A DNA stretch of 64,000 nt from contig JBQNCN010000001.1 in NCBI GenBank assembly GCA_052169395.1, positions 1 to 64,000 on the forward strand. The letters run 5' to 3'. The position numbers and the translations under genes are program-made. Under the pieces are notes generated by a model. It saw only the letters and a program-made list of their open reading frames with translations, was not told the origin of the DNA and did no database searches. Below, piece after piece: positions 42,790 through 51,161 of the stretch; the stretch's first letter is position 1, and each line of letters begins with the position of its first letter. Origin of the DNA: Fimenecus sp052169395. Its GTDB lineage: Bacteria; Bacillota; Clostridia; Oscillospirales; Acutalibacteraceae.

Positions 42790-43950
42790 TTAGTTAAAAA
42801 CCTCATAAACACGAACCCGTTGTTCGCCTGAATCAAAATTGTGCTTGTAAATGCTTAAAACTAAGCCTATTGCTAAATAGATACAAAGATTTGATGAACC
42901 GCCTGAAGAAAAGAATGGTAAGGTAATTCCGATAACGGGAAGCAGCATAAGGCACATACCTATATTTACTATTATTTGACTTAAAATCATAGCAGCAACG
43001 CCTTGGCATATAAAATTTGTTGCGTTTTCTGTCGATTTTTTCCCTATATAAATTATTCTTAAAACTATAATTAAAAGGATGATAATAGCTGCAGTTCCCC
43101 CTATAAAGCCTAACTCTTCTCCAATACAGGAAAAAATCATATCATTTTCAGATTCTGGAACAAGTCCGTTTTGAGTGAAAATACCTTTGAAAAGTCCTTT
43201 CCCTACAATTCCTCCAGAACCTATAGCTTGCATTCCATATTTTTGCTGATAAATAATGTTTGGATATTTTTCTGGATGTAAAAGAGCCAAAATTCTATCC
43301 TTTTGCAATTGCTTTAAGCCGAATTTCCAAATTAAAGGAGTAGAAAGACCTAAAAGAACAGTTCCACCCAAAATATATCCCCAATGAATTCCGGAGATAA
43401 AAAGCATAACTGCTGAAATTAGTATAAATACAAGTGCTGAACCCAAATCACCGGTTATAGCAACTAAAAGTATTGGGATTATTGCATGAATAGCTAAAAG
43501 TACAAGGCTTTTGAATTTATTTATGTTTTCACCACCTACTGCTTCAAGATGTGCGGCAAATGTAATGATAAAACCCACTTTTAAGAGCTCTGACGGTTGA
43601 AAATAGAAAAAACCTAAATTGAGCCAGGTTTTCGCATCTGGTCTTGATGCCGGACCTGTGCCTATAAAGAATAAAAGTATCATAAAAATGAGACAAATTG
43701 CTGCAATATAGATTTTCATATTTAAAAAGATTTTGTAATCTACATATGAAATTATTATTGCAGATGTAAAACCAAGTAAAATAGCAGCAGTCATAACTAT
43801 AAAGCTTCTTGAAATCCATCCGTTTGATGTGACGTGTTTTGTTGCACTCATAACCATCAAAAGTCCGTAAGCGGATGCCAACAAACAAAAAAGAATTAAA
43901 ACATTATCGTTGCTTTTTATAAATTTTTTTAGTTTATTAAAAGTTATCAA
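42790..43950 (-). CDS. rodA: FtsW/RodA/SpoVE-type peptidoglycan polymerase, RodA-like
   Basis: SEDS glycosyltransferase that polymerises lipid II with a partner PBP2. 386 residues, ten TM helices. SEDS motifs: WLNLGFFYFQPSELLKVGFI, TGDLGSALVFI, the large loop with QQKYGMQAIGSGGIVGKG, PESENDMIFSCIGEELGFIG and GITLPFFSSGGSSNL. The NLGFFYFQPSE version and SxNDxIF pattern favour RodA over FtsW. Start codon TTG at 43950, with AAGGT about nine bases upstream. Divergent from tsaE. Confidence 0.88.
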   Translation of the reverse strand: MITFNKLKKFIKSNDNVLILFCLLASAYGLLMVMSATKHVTSNGWISRSFIVMTAAILLGFTSAIIISYVDYKIFLNMKIYIAAICLIFMILLFFIGTGPASRPDAKTWLNLGFFYFQPSELLKVGFIITFAAHLEAVGGENINKFKSLVLLAIHAIIPILLVAITGDLGSALVFILISAVMLFISGIHWGYILGGTVLLGLSTPLIWKFGLKQLQKDRILALLHPEKYPNIIYQQKYGMQAIGSGGIVGKGLFKGIFTQNGLVPESENDMIFSCIGEELGFIGGTAAIIILLIIVLRIIYIGKKSTENATNFICQGVAAMILSQIIVNIGMCLMLLPVIGITLPFFSSGGSSNLCIYLAIGLVLSIYKHNFDSGEQRVRVYEVFN

Positions 43951-43986
43951 AATATTACCTTATAACCTTATTATATAATTTTATAT

Positions 43987-44015
43987 ATTATAATAACAGC
44001 ATCTTAATTTTTCAA
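43987..44015 (-). promoter_or_regulatory. Promoter of rodA
   Basis: Minus-strand TTGAAA (44010-44015), 17-base spacer, TATAAT (43987-43992). Confidence 0.75.
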
Positions 44016-44023
44016 GCTTTGTA

Positions 44024-44052
44024 TTTACATAGTTTTAAAATAATGCTAAAAT
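44024..44052 (+). promoter_or_regulatory. Promoter of tsaE-tsaB-rpiB-upp
   Basis: TTTACA (44024-44029), 17-base spacer, TAAAAT (44047-44052). The predicted start is only about ten bases before the TTG start codon at 44068, just enough for AAGGTGAT. Confidence 0.65.
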
Positions 44053-44067
44053 ATTTAAGGTGATATT

Positions 44068-44496
44068 TTGCCAGAATATATAACAAATAATGTAGATGAA
44101 ACAATTTTAATCGGTGAAAAAATCGGAAAGAAGCTTGATAAAAAAGCGTTTGTTGCGCTTTTTGGTGATCTAGGCGTTGGTAAAACGCAATTTGCAAAGG
44201 GTCTTGCAAAGGGTCTTGGTCTTGATGATTTTGTTTCAAGTCCCAGCTTTGCGATAATGAACGCATATGGTGAAAATGAAGAACTTGTGCATTTTGATAT
44301 GTATAATGCAAGAGGTTTATCTTATCTTAATTCATCCGGATTTTATGATTATTTAAACTCCTCTTCGATAATTATATGTGAGTGGAGTGAGAATATTTTA
44401 AGTGAGATTCCAGAAAATGCGGTGCGTGTTAAAATTGAAAAGCTTGATTTTAATACAGATAGGCGTAAAATTACGATTGAGGGAATGGATCTATGA
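44068..44496 (+). CDS. tsaE: tRNA threonylcarbamoyladenosine biosynthesis ATPase TsaE
   Basis: 142 residues. Walker A FGDLGVGKTQFAKGLAKGL, switch-like SSPSFAIMNAY, HFDMYNARG and the C-terminal IIICEWSENI, all typical of TsaE. It is the ATPase that drives the TsaB-TsaD complex in t6A37 synthesis. Start codon TTG at 44068, five bases after AAGGTGAT. Overlaps tsaB as ATGA. Confidence 0.95.
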   Translation: MPEYITNNVDETILIGEKIGKKLDKKAFVALFGDLGVGKTQFAKGLAKGLGLDDFVSSPSFAIMNAYGENEELVHFDMYNARGLSYLNSSGFYDYLNSSSIIICEWSENILSEIPENAVRVKIEKLDFNTDRRKITIEGMDL

Positions 44497-45173
44497 AGAT
44501 TTTATCCGTTGAAAGTTCTTCAAATTGTGCTTCCGTTGCCATAGTTGAAGATTCGACTGTTCTTGGAGAAATTGTTTTAAATGTATCGCTTAAACATTCA
44601 AAAACGCTTTTACCTGCGGTTGAGAATCTTTTAAATCTTTGTAAAATAGAATTGTCTGATATTGAACTTTTTGCATGCGGTATAGGTCCGGGTTCTTTTA
44701 CAGGTATAAGAATAGGTGTTTCTGCAATCAAGGGCATGGCTCAGGCACTTAATAAAAATTGTTTTGGTATTTCAAGTCTTGAGGCACTTGCATATCCTAT
44801 AAAGCAAAATGATGCCGTTGTTTTGTCTGCCATTGATGCACGGCGTGATGTCGTATACGCTTCAGGCTTTTATTTTGGTGAAGAAATAATCGGGGAGAAT
44901 CTTTATTCTATAGATGAATTAAGAGAGTTTATACCAATAAAAAAGAATGTTATTTTAACAGGTGACGGTGCGCTTAAAATTTTCTGTGAGCTATCTTCAA
45001 GCTTTAAGAATATATCGGTTGCTTCTGTTCCGTTGAGATTTTTAAGAGCTTCTTCGGTAGGACTTTTGGCAAATGAGAAATTTGCGCTTGGAGTTACTCC
45101 TATGTCGGCATCGGATTTAAATCCTTCTTATATATTGGAGTCGCAAGCGGAAAGAGAACAAAAAAAGAGGTGA
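44493..45173 (+). CDS. tsaB: tRNA threonylcarbamoyladenosine biosynthesis protein TsaB
   Basis: 226 residues, ASKHA fold, opening ILSVESSSNCASVAIVED and with the TsaB block GIGPGSFTGIRIGVSAIKGMAQ. It lacks the metal-binding histidines of TsaD, as expected. It dimerises with TsaD in t6A synthesis. The C-terminus PSYILESQAEREQKKR is typical. rimI, which often follows tsaB, is absent; rpiB comes next, four bases downstream. Confidence 0.95.
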   Translation: MKILSVESSSNCASVAIVEDSTVLGEIVLNVSLKHSKTLLPAVENLLNLCKIELSDIELFACGIGPGSFTGIRIGVSAIKGMAQALNKNCFGISSLEALAYPIKQNDAVVLSAIDARRDVVYASGFYFGEEIIGENLYSIDELREFIPIKKNVILTGDGALKIFCELSSSFKNISVASVPLRFLRASSVGLLANEKFALGVTPMSASDLNPSYILESQAEREQKKR

Positions 45174-45177
45174 TAAT

Positions 45178-45630
45178 ATGATTTATATCGGTGCTGATCA
45201 TGGCGGGTTTGAACTTAAAAATGAAATTGTAAAATATTTAAAAGAAAAGAGCATTGATTTGGTTGATTTGGGAACGACTACGGGTGATGCTGTAGATTAT
45301 CCTCCTGTTGCACAGGCTCTTTGTAAAAAAGTGATTGAGAATAATTCAAATAAAGGTATTCTTGTTTGTGGCACGGGTATCGGTATGAGCATTGCTGCGA
45401 ATAAGGTGAACGGGATAAGGGCGGCACATTGTACGGATTATTATAGTGCTAAATATACAAGACTTCATAATAATTCAAATGTACTTTGTCTTGGCGGTAG
45501 AATTACTGGCTCTGGTCTTGCACTTGAGCTTGTTCAAGTTTTTCTTGATACTGAATTTCTTGGAGGCAGACATCAAAGACGAGTTAATGAAATTATAGAT
45601 ATTGAAAATTCTCAAAAACAACAGGCATAG
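45178..45630 (+). CDS. rpiB: Ribose-5-phosphate isomerase B
   Basis: 150 residues. IYIGADHGGFELKNEIV and VDYPPVAQALC, then the catalytic-Cys block GILVCGTGIGMSIAANK, and AAHCTDYYSAKYTRLHNNSNVLCLG. Interconverts ribose-5-phosphate and ribulose-5-phosphate. Family members can also use allose- or galactose-type sugars, but nothing here suggests that. AGGTGATA precedes the ATG. Confidence 0.96.
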   Translation: MIYIGADHGGFELKNEIVKYLKEKSIDLVDLGTTTGDAVDYPPVAQALCKKVIENNSNKGILVCGTGIGMSIAANKVNGIRAAHCTDYYSAKYTRLHNNSNVLCLGGRITGSGLALELVQVFLDTEFLGGRHQRRVNEIIDIENSQKQQA

Positions 45631-45645
45631 GCTTGTTGTTTCTTA
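45617..45645 (+). terminator. Hairpin between rpiB and upp, weak terminator
   Basis: A 10-bp stem (AACAACAGGC / GCTTGTTGTT, loop ATAG) overlaps the rpiB stop and is followed by TCTTATT rather than a clean T run. It may cause partial termination or stabilise the upstream message. Confidence 0.45.
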
Positions 45646-45682
45646 TTATGTTTAAAATGTTTTGAAATATTGGAGGAATCTT

Positions 45683-46312
45683 ATGAGTAATGTAGTGGTA
45701 GTAAATCATCCGTTGGTTCAGCACAAACTCACAATTTTAAGAGATAAAAATACGGGATCAAAGGATTTTCGTTCTCTTGTATCTGAAATAGCAAATCTTT
45801 TGTGCTATGAGGCAACAAGAGATTTGCCGTTGGAAGAAGTGGCAATTGAAACGCCGGTTGCAATGTGTAAATCAAAGGTGATTTCAGGTAAAAAGCTTGC
45901 CTTTGTGCCTATTTTAAGAGCAGGCACTGGTATGCTTGATGGTGTTTTGACACTTGTTCCGTCTGCAAAGGTAGGGCATATTGGAATGTATCGTGATCCG
46001 ATAACTGTAAAGCCTGTACCATATTATTGCAAGCTTCCGGCGGATATTGAGGAGAGAGATGTTATAGTTATTGATCCAATGCTTGCTACAGGCGGTTCCG
46101 CTATTGATGCTATTAATCAAATTAAGACATATAATCCGCGTTCAATTAAGTTTATGGGTATAATTGCCGCACCGGAGGGAATAGACGCTCTTTCAAAGGC
46201 TCATGAAGATGTTGATATTTATATTGCATCTATTGATGAAAAACTTAACGAGCACAGCTACATAATTCCTGGTCTTGGTGATGCGGGAGATAGAATTTTC
46301 GGTACAAAATAA
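45683..46312 (+). CDS. upp: Uracil phosphoribosyltransferase
   Basis: Converts uracil and PRPP to UMP. 209 residues from MSNVVVVNHPLVQHKL (GGAGG six bases upstream; an in-frame codon at 45662 is ignored). Motifs: ILRAGTGMLDGVLTLVPSAKVG, the PRPP-binding block VIDPMLATGGSAIDAI and the uracil-binding YIIPGLGDAGDRIFGTK. Completes salvage of uracil brought in by UraA (15.5 kb). Confidence 0.97.
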   Translation: MSNVVVVNHPLVQHKLTILRDKNTGSKDFRSLVSEIANLLCYEATRDLPLEEVAIETPVAMCKSKVISGKKLAFVPILRAGTGMLDGVLTLVPSAKVGHIGMYRDPITVKPVPYYCKLPADIEERDVIVIDPMLATGGSAIDAINQIKTYNPRSIKFMGIIAAPEGIDALSKAHEDVDIYIASIDEKLNEHSYIIPGLGDAGDRIFGTK

Positions 46313-46328
46313 TCTGAAAATATGACAA

Positions 46329-46370
46329 AAAGCAAACGGCGTAGTGAAAACTGTGCCGTTTAGTGCTTTA
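46329..46370 (+). terminator. Hairpin after upp, probable terminator
   Basis: AAAGC-AAACGGC ... GCCGTTT-AGTGCTTT folds into a long stem with one bulge. It lacks a T run, so termination efficiency is uncertain. Confidence 0.45.
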
Positions 46371-46481
46371 TTAAGGTTAAAATAATTATTATTTGCTAAT
46401 TTCAATGGTATTTTATTAGGTTTGTTAGGAAATTCAAATTAATAAAGTTGTCTGTATTGGCATATTTTTAACAAATTGTTA

Positions 46482-46510
46482 TTGACGATAAATAAAAATC
46501 AAATTCTAAT
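46482..46510 (+). promoter_or_regulatory. Possible distal promoter of pgi
   Basis: TTGACG (46482-46487), 17-base spacer, TCTAAT (46505-46510). Would give an untranslated leader of about 120 bases. Confidence 0.4.
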
Positions 46511-46586
46511 TTAGTAAAAAACGAAATGTTATATTCGGATTTTATTATAAAAATGTGAAAAATATATAAATAATAATGTTTATCAG

Positions 46587-46614
46587 TTGCCAAATACCGT
46601 GAATATATGATAAT
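46587..46614 (+). promoter_or_regulatory. Proximal promoter of pgi
   Basis: TTGCCA (46587-46592), 16-base spacer, GATAAT (46609-46614); AAGGAGAT then precedes the ATG at 46639. Confidence 0.55.
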
Positions 46615-46638
46615 ATTAGAGCATAAAGGAGATAAGGT

Positions 46639-47970
46639 ATGTCATTAAAATTATTAACTGATTATACAAAAGATTTTGTTTCAAAAGAGGATTATGATAG
46701 GGTCTTGCCAAAGGCTTTGAAGGCATTTAAAACGCTTGAAAATAGAAATGGAGCGGGGAATGATTTTCTTGGTTGGCTTGATTTACCTGTGAATTATGAT
46801 AAAGAAGAATTTGATCGAATAAAAAAATCTGCAGCTAAAATTAGGCGTGATTCCAAGGCTCTTGTTGTTATCGGTATCGGAGGTTCATATCTTGGTGCAA
46901 GAGCGGCAATTGAATTTTGTAAATCACAAAACTACAATCTTTTAGAGGATACAAAAATTTATTTTACTGGTAACAGTATTTCATCTTCATCATTAAATGA
47001 TATAATAAAATTAGTTGAAAATATTGATTTTTCTATAAATGTTATTTCAAAATCGGGTACTACAACTGAGCCCTCAATAGCTTTTAGAATTTTTAGGGAA
47101 ATTCTTGAAAAGAAATATGGGGAAAAGGCAAACGAAAGAATATATGCCACTACTGATAAAAGTAGAGGAACGCTTAAAGAACTTTCAGATGAAAAGGGTT
47201 ATGAAACTTTTGTAGTCCCGGATGACATAGGTGGAAGATATTCTGTATTAACAGCAGTAGGCCTTCTTCCTATTGCGGTTGCAGGTATTGATATTGACAG
47301 TCTTATGAAAGGTGCTGTTGATGCAAGAACGATTTATAGTTCTGAAGATTTTGAAAAGAATGATTGCATAAAATATGCTGCAATAAGAAATATTTTGTTG
47401 GAAAAAGGTAAAAGCATTGAAATGATGGTAAGTTATGAACCTGATTTCACAATGATGAATGAATGGTTTAAACAGCTTTTCGGTGAAAGTGAGGGAAAGG
47501 ATAATAAAGGCATTTTTCCAGCTTCCGTAATCTATTCAACCGACTTACATTCAATGGGTCAGTTTGTTCAGGACGGCTCTCGTCTTATGTTTGAAACAAA
47601 TGTCATATTTGACAAACCGAAAAATGAAATTATAATTAAAGAAGAAGTAAATGATTCTGACGGATTGAATTTCCTTGCAGAAAAATCAATGGATTTTGTT
47701 CAGCGAAAAGCCTTTGAGGGTACGGTTCTTGCTCATATTGATGGTGGTGTGCCGAATATAGTAATTTCTGTTCCTGAAATGAATGAATATGAATTGGGAC
47801 ATCTCATTTATTTCTTTGAAAAGGCTTGTGCAATCTCAGGATATATGCTTGGTGTAAATCCGTTTAATCAGCCCGGGGTTGAAAGCTATAAGAAAAATAT
47901 GTTTGCTCTTTTAGGCAAATCGGGATATGAAAGTCAAAAAGCGGAGCTTGAAAGACGGCTCAGCAAATAA
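46639..47970 (+). CDS. pgi: Glucose-6-phosphate isomerase
   Basis: 443 residues, the shorter Bacillota form. Visible: VVIGIGGSYLGARAAIEF, VISKSGTTTEPSIAFR (sugar phosphate binding), PDDIGGRYSVLTAVGLLPIAVAG, YSTDLHSMGQFVQDG and the catalytic-Lys end NPFNQPGVESYKKNMFALLG. It interconverts glucose-6- and fructose-6-phosphate. The small P-loop gene follows by about 20 bases. Confidence 0.97.
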   Translation: MSLKLLTDYTKDFVSKEDYDRVLPKALKAFKTLENRNGAGNDFLGWLDLPVNYDKEEFDRIKKSAAKIRRDSKALVVIGIGGSYLGARAAIEFCKSQNYNLLEDTKIYFTGNSISSSSLNDIIKLVENIDFSINVISKSGTTTEPSIAFRIFREILEKKYGEKANERIYATTDKSRGTLKELSDEKGYETFVVPDDIGGRYSVLTAVGLLPIAVAGIDIDSLMKGAVDARTIYSSEDFEKNDCIKYAAIRNILLEKGKSIEMMVSYEPDFTMMNEWFKQLFGESEGKDNKGIFPASVIYSTDLHSMGQFVQDGSRLMFETNVIFDKPKNEIIIKEEVNDSDGLNFLAEKSMDFVQRKAFEGTVLAHIDGGVPNIVISVPEMNEYELGHLIYFFEKACAISGYMLGVNPFNQPGVESYKKNMFALLGKSGYESQKAELERRLSK

Positions 47971-47991
47971 TAAATAAAAATGGAGGAAACA

Positions 47992-48411
47992 ATGGTATCA
48001 CTAATTATTGGGCAAAAGGGCTCAGGCAAGACTAAGCTGCTTGTTGATAAGGTGAACACTGCGGTTGACAATTCAAATGGAGATGTGGTTTGTGTTGAAA
48101 AATCACCTAAACTCACATATGATGTCAATTATAGAGTAAGACTTGCATCAACTGATAATTTTAAAATTTCGGGATATGATGCTTTATATGGATTTTTTAG
48201 CGGAATTTGCGCCGGAAATCACGATATAACTGATATTTTTGTCGATGCAACACTTAAAATCGGTGGTAGAGATTATGATAAGCTTGCTGCTTTTCTTAAA
48301 GATTTGAGTGAGCTTTCAAGTATTTCAGGGACCTCATTTACCCTTACAGTTTCAGCAGACAGAGCGGAACTGCCTGAAAGTATTTTTGAAATATGTAAGA
48401 TTGAAAATTAA
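47992..48411 (+). CDS. Small P-loop ATP-binding protein of unknown function
   Basis: 139 residues from MVSLIIGQKGSGKTKLLVD, with GGAGG before it. Walker A is GQKGSGKTK at the extreme N-terminus; a possible Walker B is DITDIFVDATLKI near residue 84. No helicase, kinase or GTPase signature motifs follow. I recall similar small ATP-binding proteins in Clostridia, but not a function. Its position after pgi with a shared terminator suggests co-transcription. A lid or DNA-binding domain is not visible at this size. Confidence 0.75.
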   Translation: MVSLIIGQKGSGKTKLLVDKVNTAVDNSNGDVVCVEKSPKLTYDVNYRVRLASTDNFKISGYDALYGFFSGICAGNHDITDIFVDATLKIGGRDYDKLAAFLKDLSELSSISGTSFTLTVSADRAELPESIFEICKIEN

Positions 48412-48422
48412 AACTTATAATT

Positions 48423-48451
48423 AAAGGCACGGTTTACCGTGTCTTTTTTAC
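48423..48451 (+). terminator. Terminator of pgi and the P-loop gene
   Basis: Stem AAAGGCACGG / CCGTGTCTTT (one G:T pair), loop TTTA, then a T run, 12 bases past the stop codon. Confidence 0.88.
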
Positions 48452-48479
48452 TTGTAATTTTTTTTTAATGTGTTATTAT
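48452..48479 (+). promoter_or_regulatory. Promoter of ssrA
   Basis: TTGTAA (48452-48457) and TATTAT (48474-48479), 16-base spacer, with the expected start close to the mature tmRNA 5' end at 48490. Confidence 0.6.
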
Positions 48480-48489
48480 AAAAATACAA

Positions 48490-48840
48490 GGGGATGAAAG
48501 GCTTTCGACGGGGATTTAGACCTTTGATAAGCGAGCGGTGGTGAGAAACCACCATAAAAGTCTCAACTTAAATTTTAGACGACACAAATAAAAGTCAACT
48601 CCTTGCGGCTTAATTAGCCGAAGGCGCACCCTTCGCAGTACCGCGAGCGAACAAGGTGTGTTATGAGCGGTAAATGTGCATAGGTAAGGCTTCATAACCT
48701 ATCACACAAAATGAAGCTCAGCAAAATATAGCAGCCTGTTTTTCGGCGGCTATTGAGTGAATAAAAATGAGAAACTATGCTCGTAGAAAATCTCTGGAAC
48801 AAATTTTCGGACGCGATTTCGATTATCGCCATCTCCACCA
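48490..48840 (+). ncRNA. ssrA: Transfer-messenger RNA (tmRNA)
   Basis: The 5' end GGGGATGAAAGGCTTTCGACG and 3' end ...CATCTCCACCA form the alanine-tRNA-like part, with a G3:U70 pair and encoded CCA. The tag frame runs after TAGAC at 48581: GAC ACA AAT AAA AGT CAA CTC CTT GCG GCT TAA, giving the tag DTNKSQLLAA after the initial Ala. The LAA end is the usual protease signal. Pseudoknot-like GC-rich arms follow the tag. It rescues stalled ribosomes together with SmpB, whose gene is not in the window. Confidence 0.97.
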
Positions 48841-48864
48841 AAGAGCCTTAAGGCTCTTTTATTT
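48841..48864 (+). terminator. Terminator of ssrA
   Basis: Stem AAGAGCC / GGCTCTT, loop TTAA, T-rich tail, directly after the tmRNA CCA. Confidence 0.88.
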
Positions 48865-48893
48865 TTTACAATATAATTTATAATAAAAAGTGC

Positions 48894-48922
48894 TTGACAA
48901 AAACCGACTTAATATTTATAAT
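48894..48922 (+). promoter_or_regulatory. Promoter of tRNA-Gly
   Basis: Perfect TTGACA (48894-48899) and TATAAT (48917-48922), spacer 17. Confidence 0.92.
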
Positions 48923-48934
48923 TTATATCACCTT

Positions 48935-49009
48935 GCGGGTGTAGTTCAATGGTTAGAATTCCAGCCTTCCAAGCTGGCTGTGTGGGTTCGATTCCCATCA
49001 CCCGCTCCA
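48935..49009 (+). tRNA. tRNA-Gly, anticodon TCC
   Basis: Acceptor GCGGGTG/CACCCGC, anticodon arm CAGC-CTTCCAA-GCTG (TCC, reads GGA/GGG), T arm with TTCGATT, encoded CCA. Confidence 0.97.
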
Positions 49010-49042
49010 AAAGATGTACAGTTTTTGTACATCTTTTTTATT
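49010..49042 (+). terminator. Terminator of tRNA-Gly
   Basis: Stem AAAGATGTACA / TGTACATCTTT, loop GTTTT, T run, starting at the tRNA 3' end. Confidence 0.92.
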
Positions 49043-49051
49043 TTTACAAAG

Positions 49052-49081
49052 TTGAAAGTAATATATTATATATGTTAAAAT
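49052..49081 (+). promoter_or_regulatory. Promoter of the recJ-relA-...-flippase operon
   Basis: TTGAAA (49052-49057) and TAAAAT (49076-49081, or TTAAAA one base earlier), spacer 17-18, with an upstream TATG resembling an extended -10. Confidence 0.6.
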
Positions 49082-49109
49082 ATATATATTTATTTTGGAG
49101 AAAAGATAT

Positions 49110-51161
49110 ATGTCGGTTAAGCTTTGGAAAATTTTAGAATTTAATAAAGATAATGCTGCAAAAATGGCGGAAGAATGGGGTATTGATCCGTTTTTGTGCT
49201 GTCTTTTGGAAGCACGTGGAATTAATACTCCTGAAAAGATTGATGAGTTTTTATTTTCAGATGACATATATTCAGATCCATACTTTTTACCGGATATGGA
49301 AAATGCGGTAGATAGAATACGTCTTGCAATTAAAAATAAAGAAAAAATCGCAATCTTCGGCGACTATGATGCTGATGGTGTTACCGCAACGGCAATTTTG
49401 TATAAATATTTAAAAGAAGAGCGTGGAGCCGATGTCATTTGTCGTCTGCCTGAAAGGCTTACGGAGGGCTATGGTATAAGCAAAAAAGCGGTTAAAGAAT
49501 TTAAAAACCAAGATGTAAAACTTATAATTACTGTAGATAACGGAATTTCCGCTTTTGATGCGGTGGAATATGCAAAAGAACTTTTTATTGATGTTATAAT
49601 TACCGATCACCATCTTCCGTCAGACAAGCTTCCATCCGCTTTAGCGGTAATTGATGCACATAGAACGGACTGTAAATTATCATTTAAGGATTTTTGTGGT
49701 GCTGGAATAGCTTTGAAGCTTGTTTCCGCTATTTCAGGTGATAGCTTTTCAGCAATGCAAAAATATTCGGATATAGCTGCTATCGGCACACTTGCGGATA
49801 TTGTTTCAATGCTTGGAGAAAACAGAAATATTGTAAAAGTCGGTATAGAAAAACTTAAACAAAATGCAAATTATGGAATAAAGGCTCTTTCAGTGATTGC
49901 AGGTGTAGATATAAATGCTGTAAATTCCGAAATGATTTCATTTGTTTTTACTCCTCGGATAAATGCTGCGGGAAGAATGGGAACGCCTCTTAACGCTTTA
50001 AAACTTCTTGTTGAAAATGATTCTGAAAAACTTTCTGCACTTGCGGAAATTGTAAATTCAGGAAATGCGGAAAGACGAAATATAGAAAAAAATATTTTGA
50101 TTGAGGCAACTTCACAAGTTGAAGAAAATTCAATAATTAAAAATTCACATGTGATTGTAGTTTGTGGTAAAAATTGGCATTTAGGTGTAATAGGTATTGT
50201 TGCGGCGAGACTTGTTTCAGTTTATGGAAAGCCTGCCCTTGTACTTACTGAAACAGGCGGTGAACTCAAGGGAAGCGCAAGGTCAATTGACGGATTTTCA
50301 ATGTATGAAGCGTTATCGTATATTTCAAAAAGTTTGGTTAGATTTGGTGGGCATGAAAAGGCAGCTGGTCTTACTGCTGAACTTGGAAAACTTGATGAGA
50401 TTAGGGCGGGACTTTCAAAATATGCCCAAAGTATTGAACCGACTTTTTTTACTGAAACGATAGATTTTAAACTTAAACCAGAAAGCATAAATATCGAATT
50501 TTGTGATAAGTTAAAAGCGCTTGAACCGTTTGGGGAGAAAAATGAAAAGCCTGTTTTTGGACTTTTTAATCTTGAAATAATTAGTATCTTCAGTCTTTCA
50601 GACGGTAAATATTTAAAACTTCAACTAAAAAAAGGTGATTACAGATTTGAAGTGCCGTATTTTTTATGCGCATATAAAGATTTTCCTTATAAAATCGGCG
50701 ATAAGATAGATTTGTGTGTAAATATTGATAAGTCAGTATTCAGAGGAGTTGCTGAAGCTTCCATTAAGATTAAAGATATAAGATTTTCTCAAACTGAAGA
50801 GATAAACGATGAATTTTATCTTAAATCTGAACGAGTATATGAAAAGTTTAAAATGGGTAGTGCTTTAACTGAACTTGAGGCAAAGCATCTTACTCCATCA
50901 AGAGAATTTTTGACAGAACTTTATAGATTTTTTGTGAAAGAAAACTGTTTTGCTTTTGATGTATATTTTTTATGTAAACGGATAGGATGTCCATCAAAGT
51001 ATGCCGGTAAATTATTTACCGCTTTGGATATTTTTTGTGAAAGTGAAATTATTATAAAAAAAGCAAATTTATATTCGCTTAACATGGTTACAGCTAAGGA
51101 AAAACAAGATTTAAAACAAACAAATACATTTTTGGAATTATCGAAATGGATAAAGAAATAA
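49110..51161 (+). CDS. recJ: Single-stranded-DNA-specific exonuclease RecJ
   Basis: 5'-3' exonuclease in recombination and mismatch repair. 683 residues from MSVKLWKILEF (GGAG nine bases before it; an in-frame TTG at 49095 is less likely). DHH phosphoesterase motifs: IAIFGDYDADGVTATAILY, ITVDNGISAFDAVEYAK, VIITDHHLPS, and later FTPRINAAGRMGTPLNALKLL. DHHA1 follows with GSARSIDGFSMYEAL and RFGGHEKAAGLT. An OB fold and a roughly 110-residue C-terminal extension, common in clostridial RecJ, complete it. Overlaps relA by 16 bases. Confidence 0.96.
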   Translation: MSVKLWKILEFNKDNAAKMAEEWGIDPFLCCLLEARGINTPEKIDEFLFSDDIYSDPYFLPDMENAVDRIRLAIKNKEKIAIFGDYDADGVTATAILYKYLKEERGADVICRLPERLTEGYGISKKAVKEFKNQDVKLIITVDNGISAFDAVEYAKELFIDVIITDHHLPSDKLPSALAVIDAHRTDCKLSFKDFCGAGIALKLVSAISGDSFSAMQKYSDIAAIGTLADIVSMLGENRNIVKVGIEKLKQNANYGIKALSVIAGVDINAVNSEMISFVFTPRINAAGRMGTPLNALKLLVENDSEKLSALAEIVNSGNAERRNIEKNILIEATSQVEENSIIKNSHVIVVCGKNWHLGVIGIVAARLVSVYGKPALVLTETGGELKGSARSIDGFSMYEALSYISKSLVRFGGHEKAAGLTAELGKLDEIRAGLSKYAQSIEPTFFTETIDFKLKPESINIEFCDKLKALEPFGEKNEKPVFGLFNLEIISIFSLSDGKYLKLQLKKGDYRFEVPYFLCAYKDFPYKIGDKIDLCVNIDKSVFRGVAEASIKIKDIRFSQTEEINDEFYLKSERVYEKFKMGSALTELEAKHLTPSREFLTELYRFFVKENCFAFDVYFLCKRIGCPSKYAGKLFTALDIFCESEIIIKKANLYSLNMVTAKEKQDLKQTNTFLELSKWIKK

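Larger units (their letters stand above)
46371..46638. other. AT-rich upstream region of pgi
   Basis: Very AT-rich DNA with no ORF behind a ribosome binding site. Two promoter-like pairs are listed separately. No riboswitch-like conserved block was recognised. Confidence 0.5.

Noticed and set aside
46371..46638. Small RNA or riboswitch upstream of pgi
   Set aside because: The region is almost pure A/T with no stable stem or conserved block beyond the upp hairpin and promoter-like hexamers.
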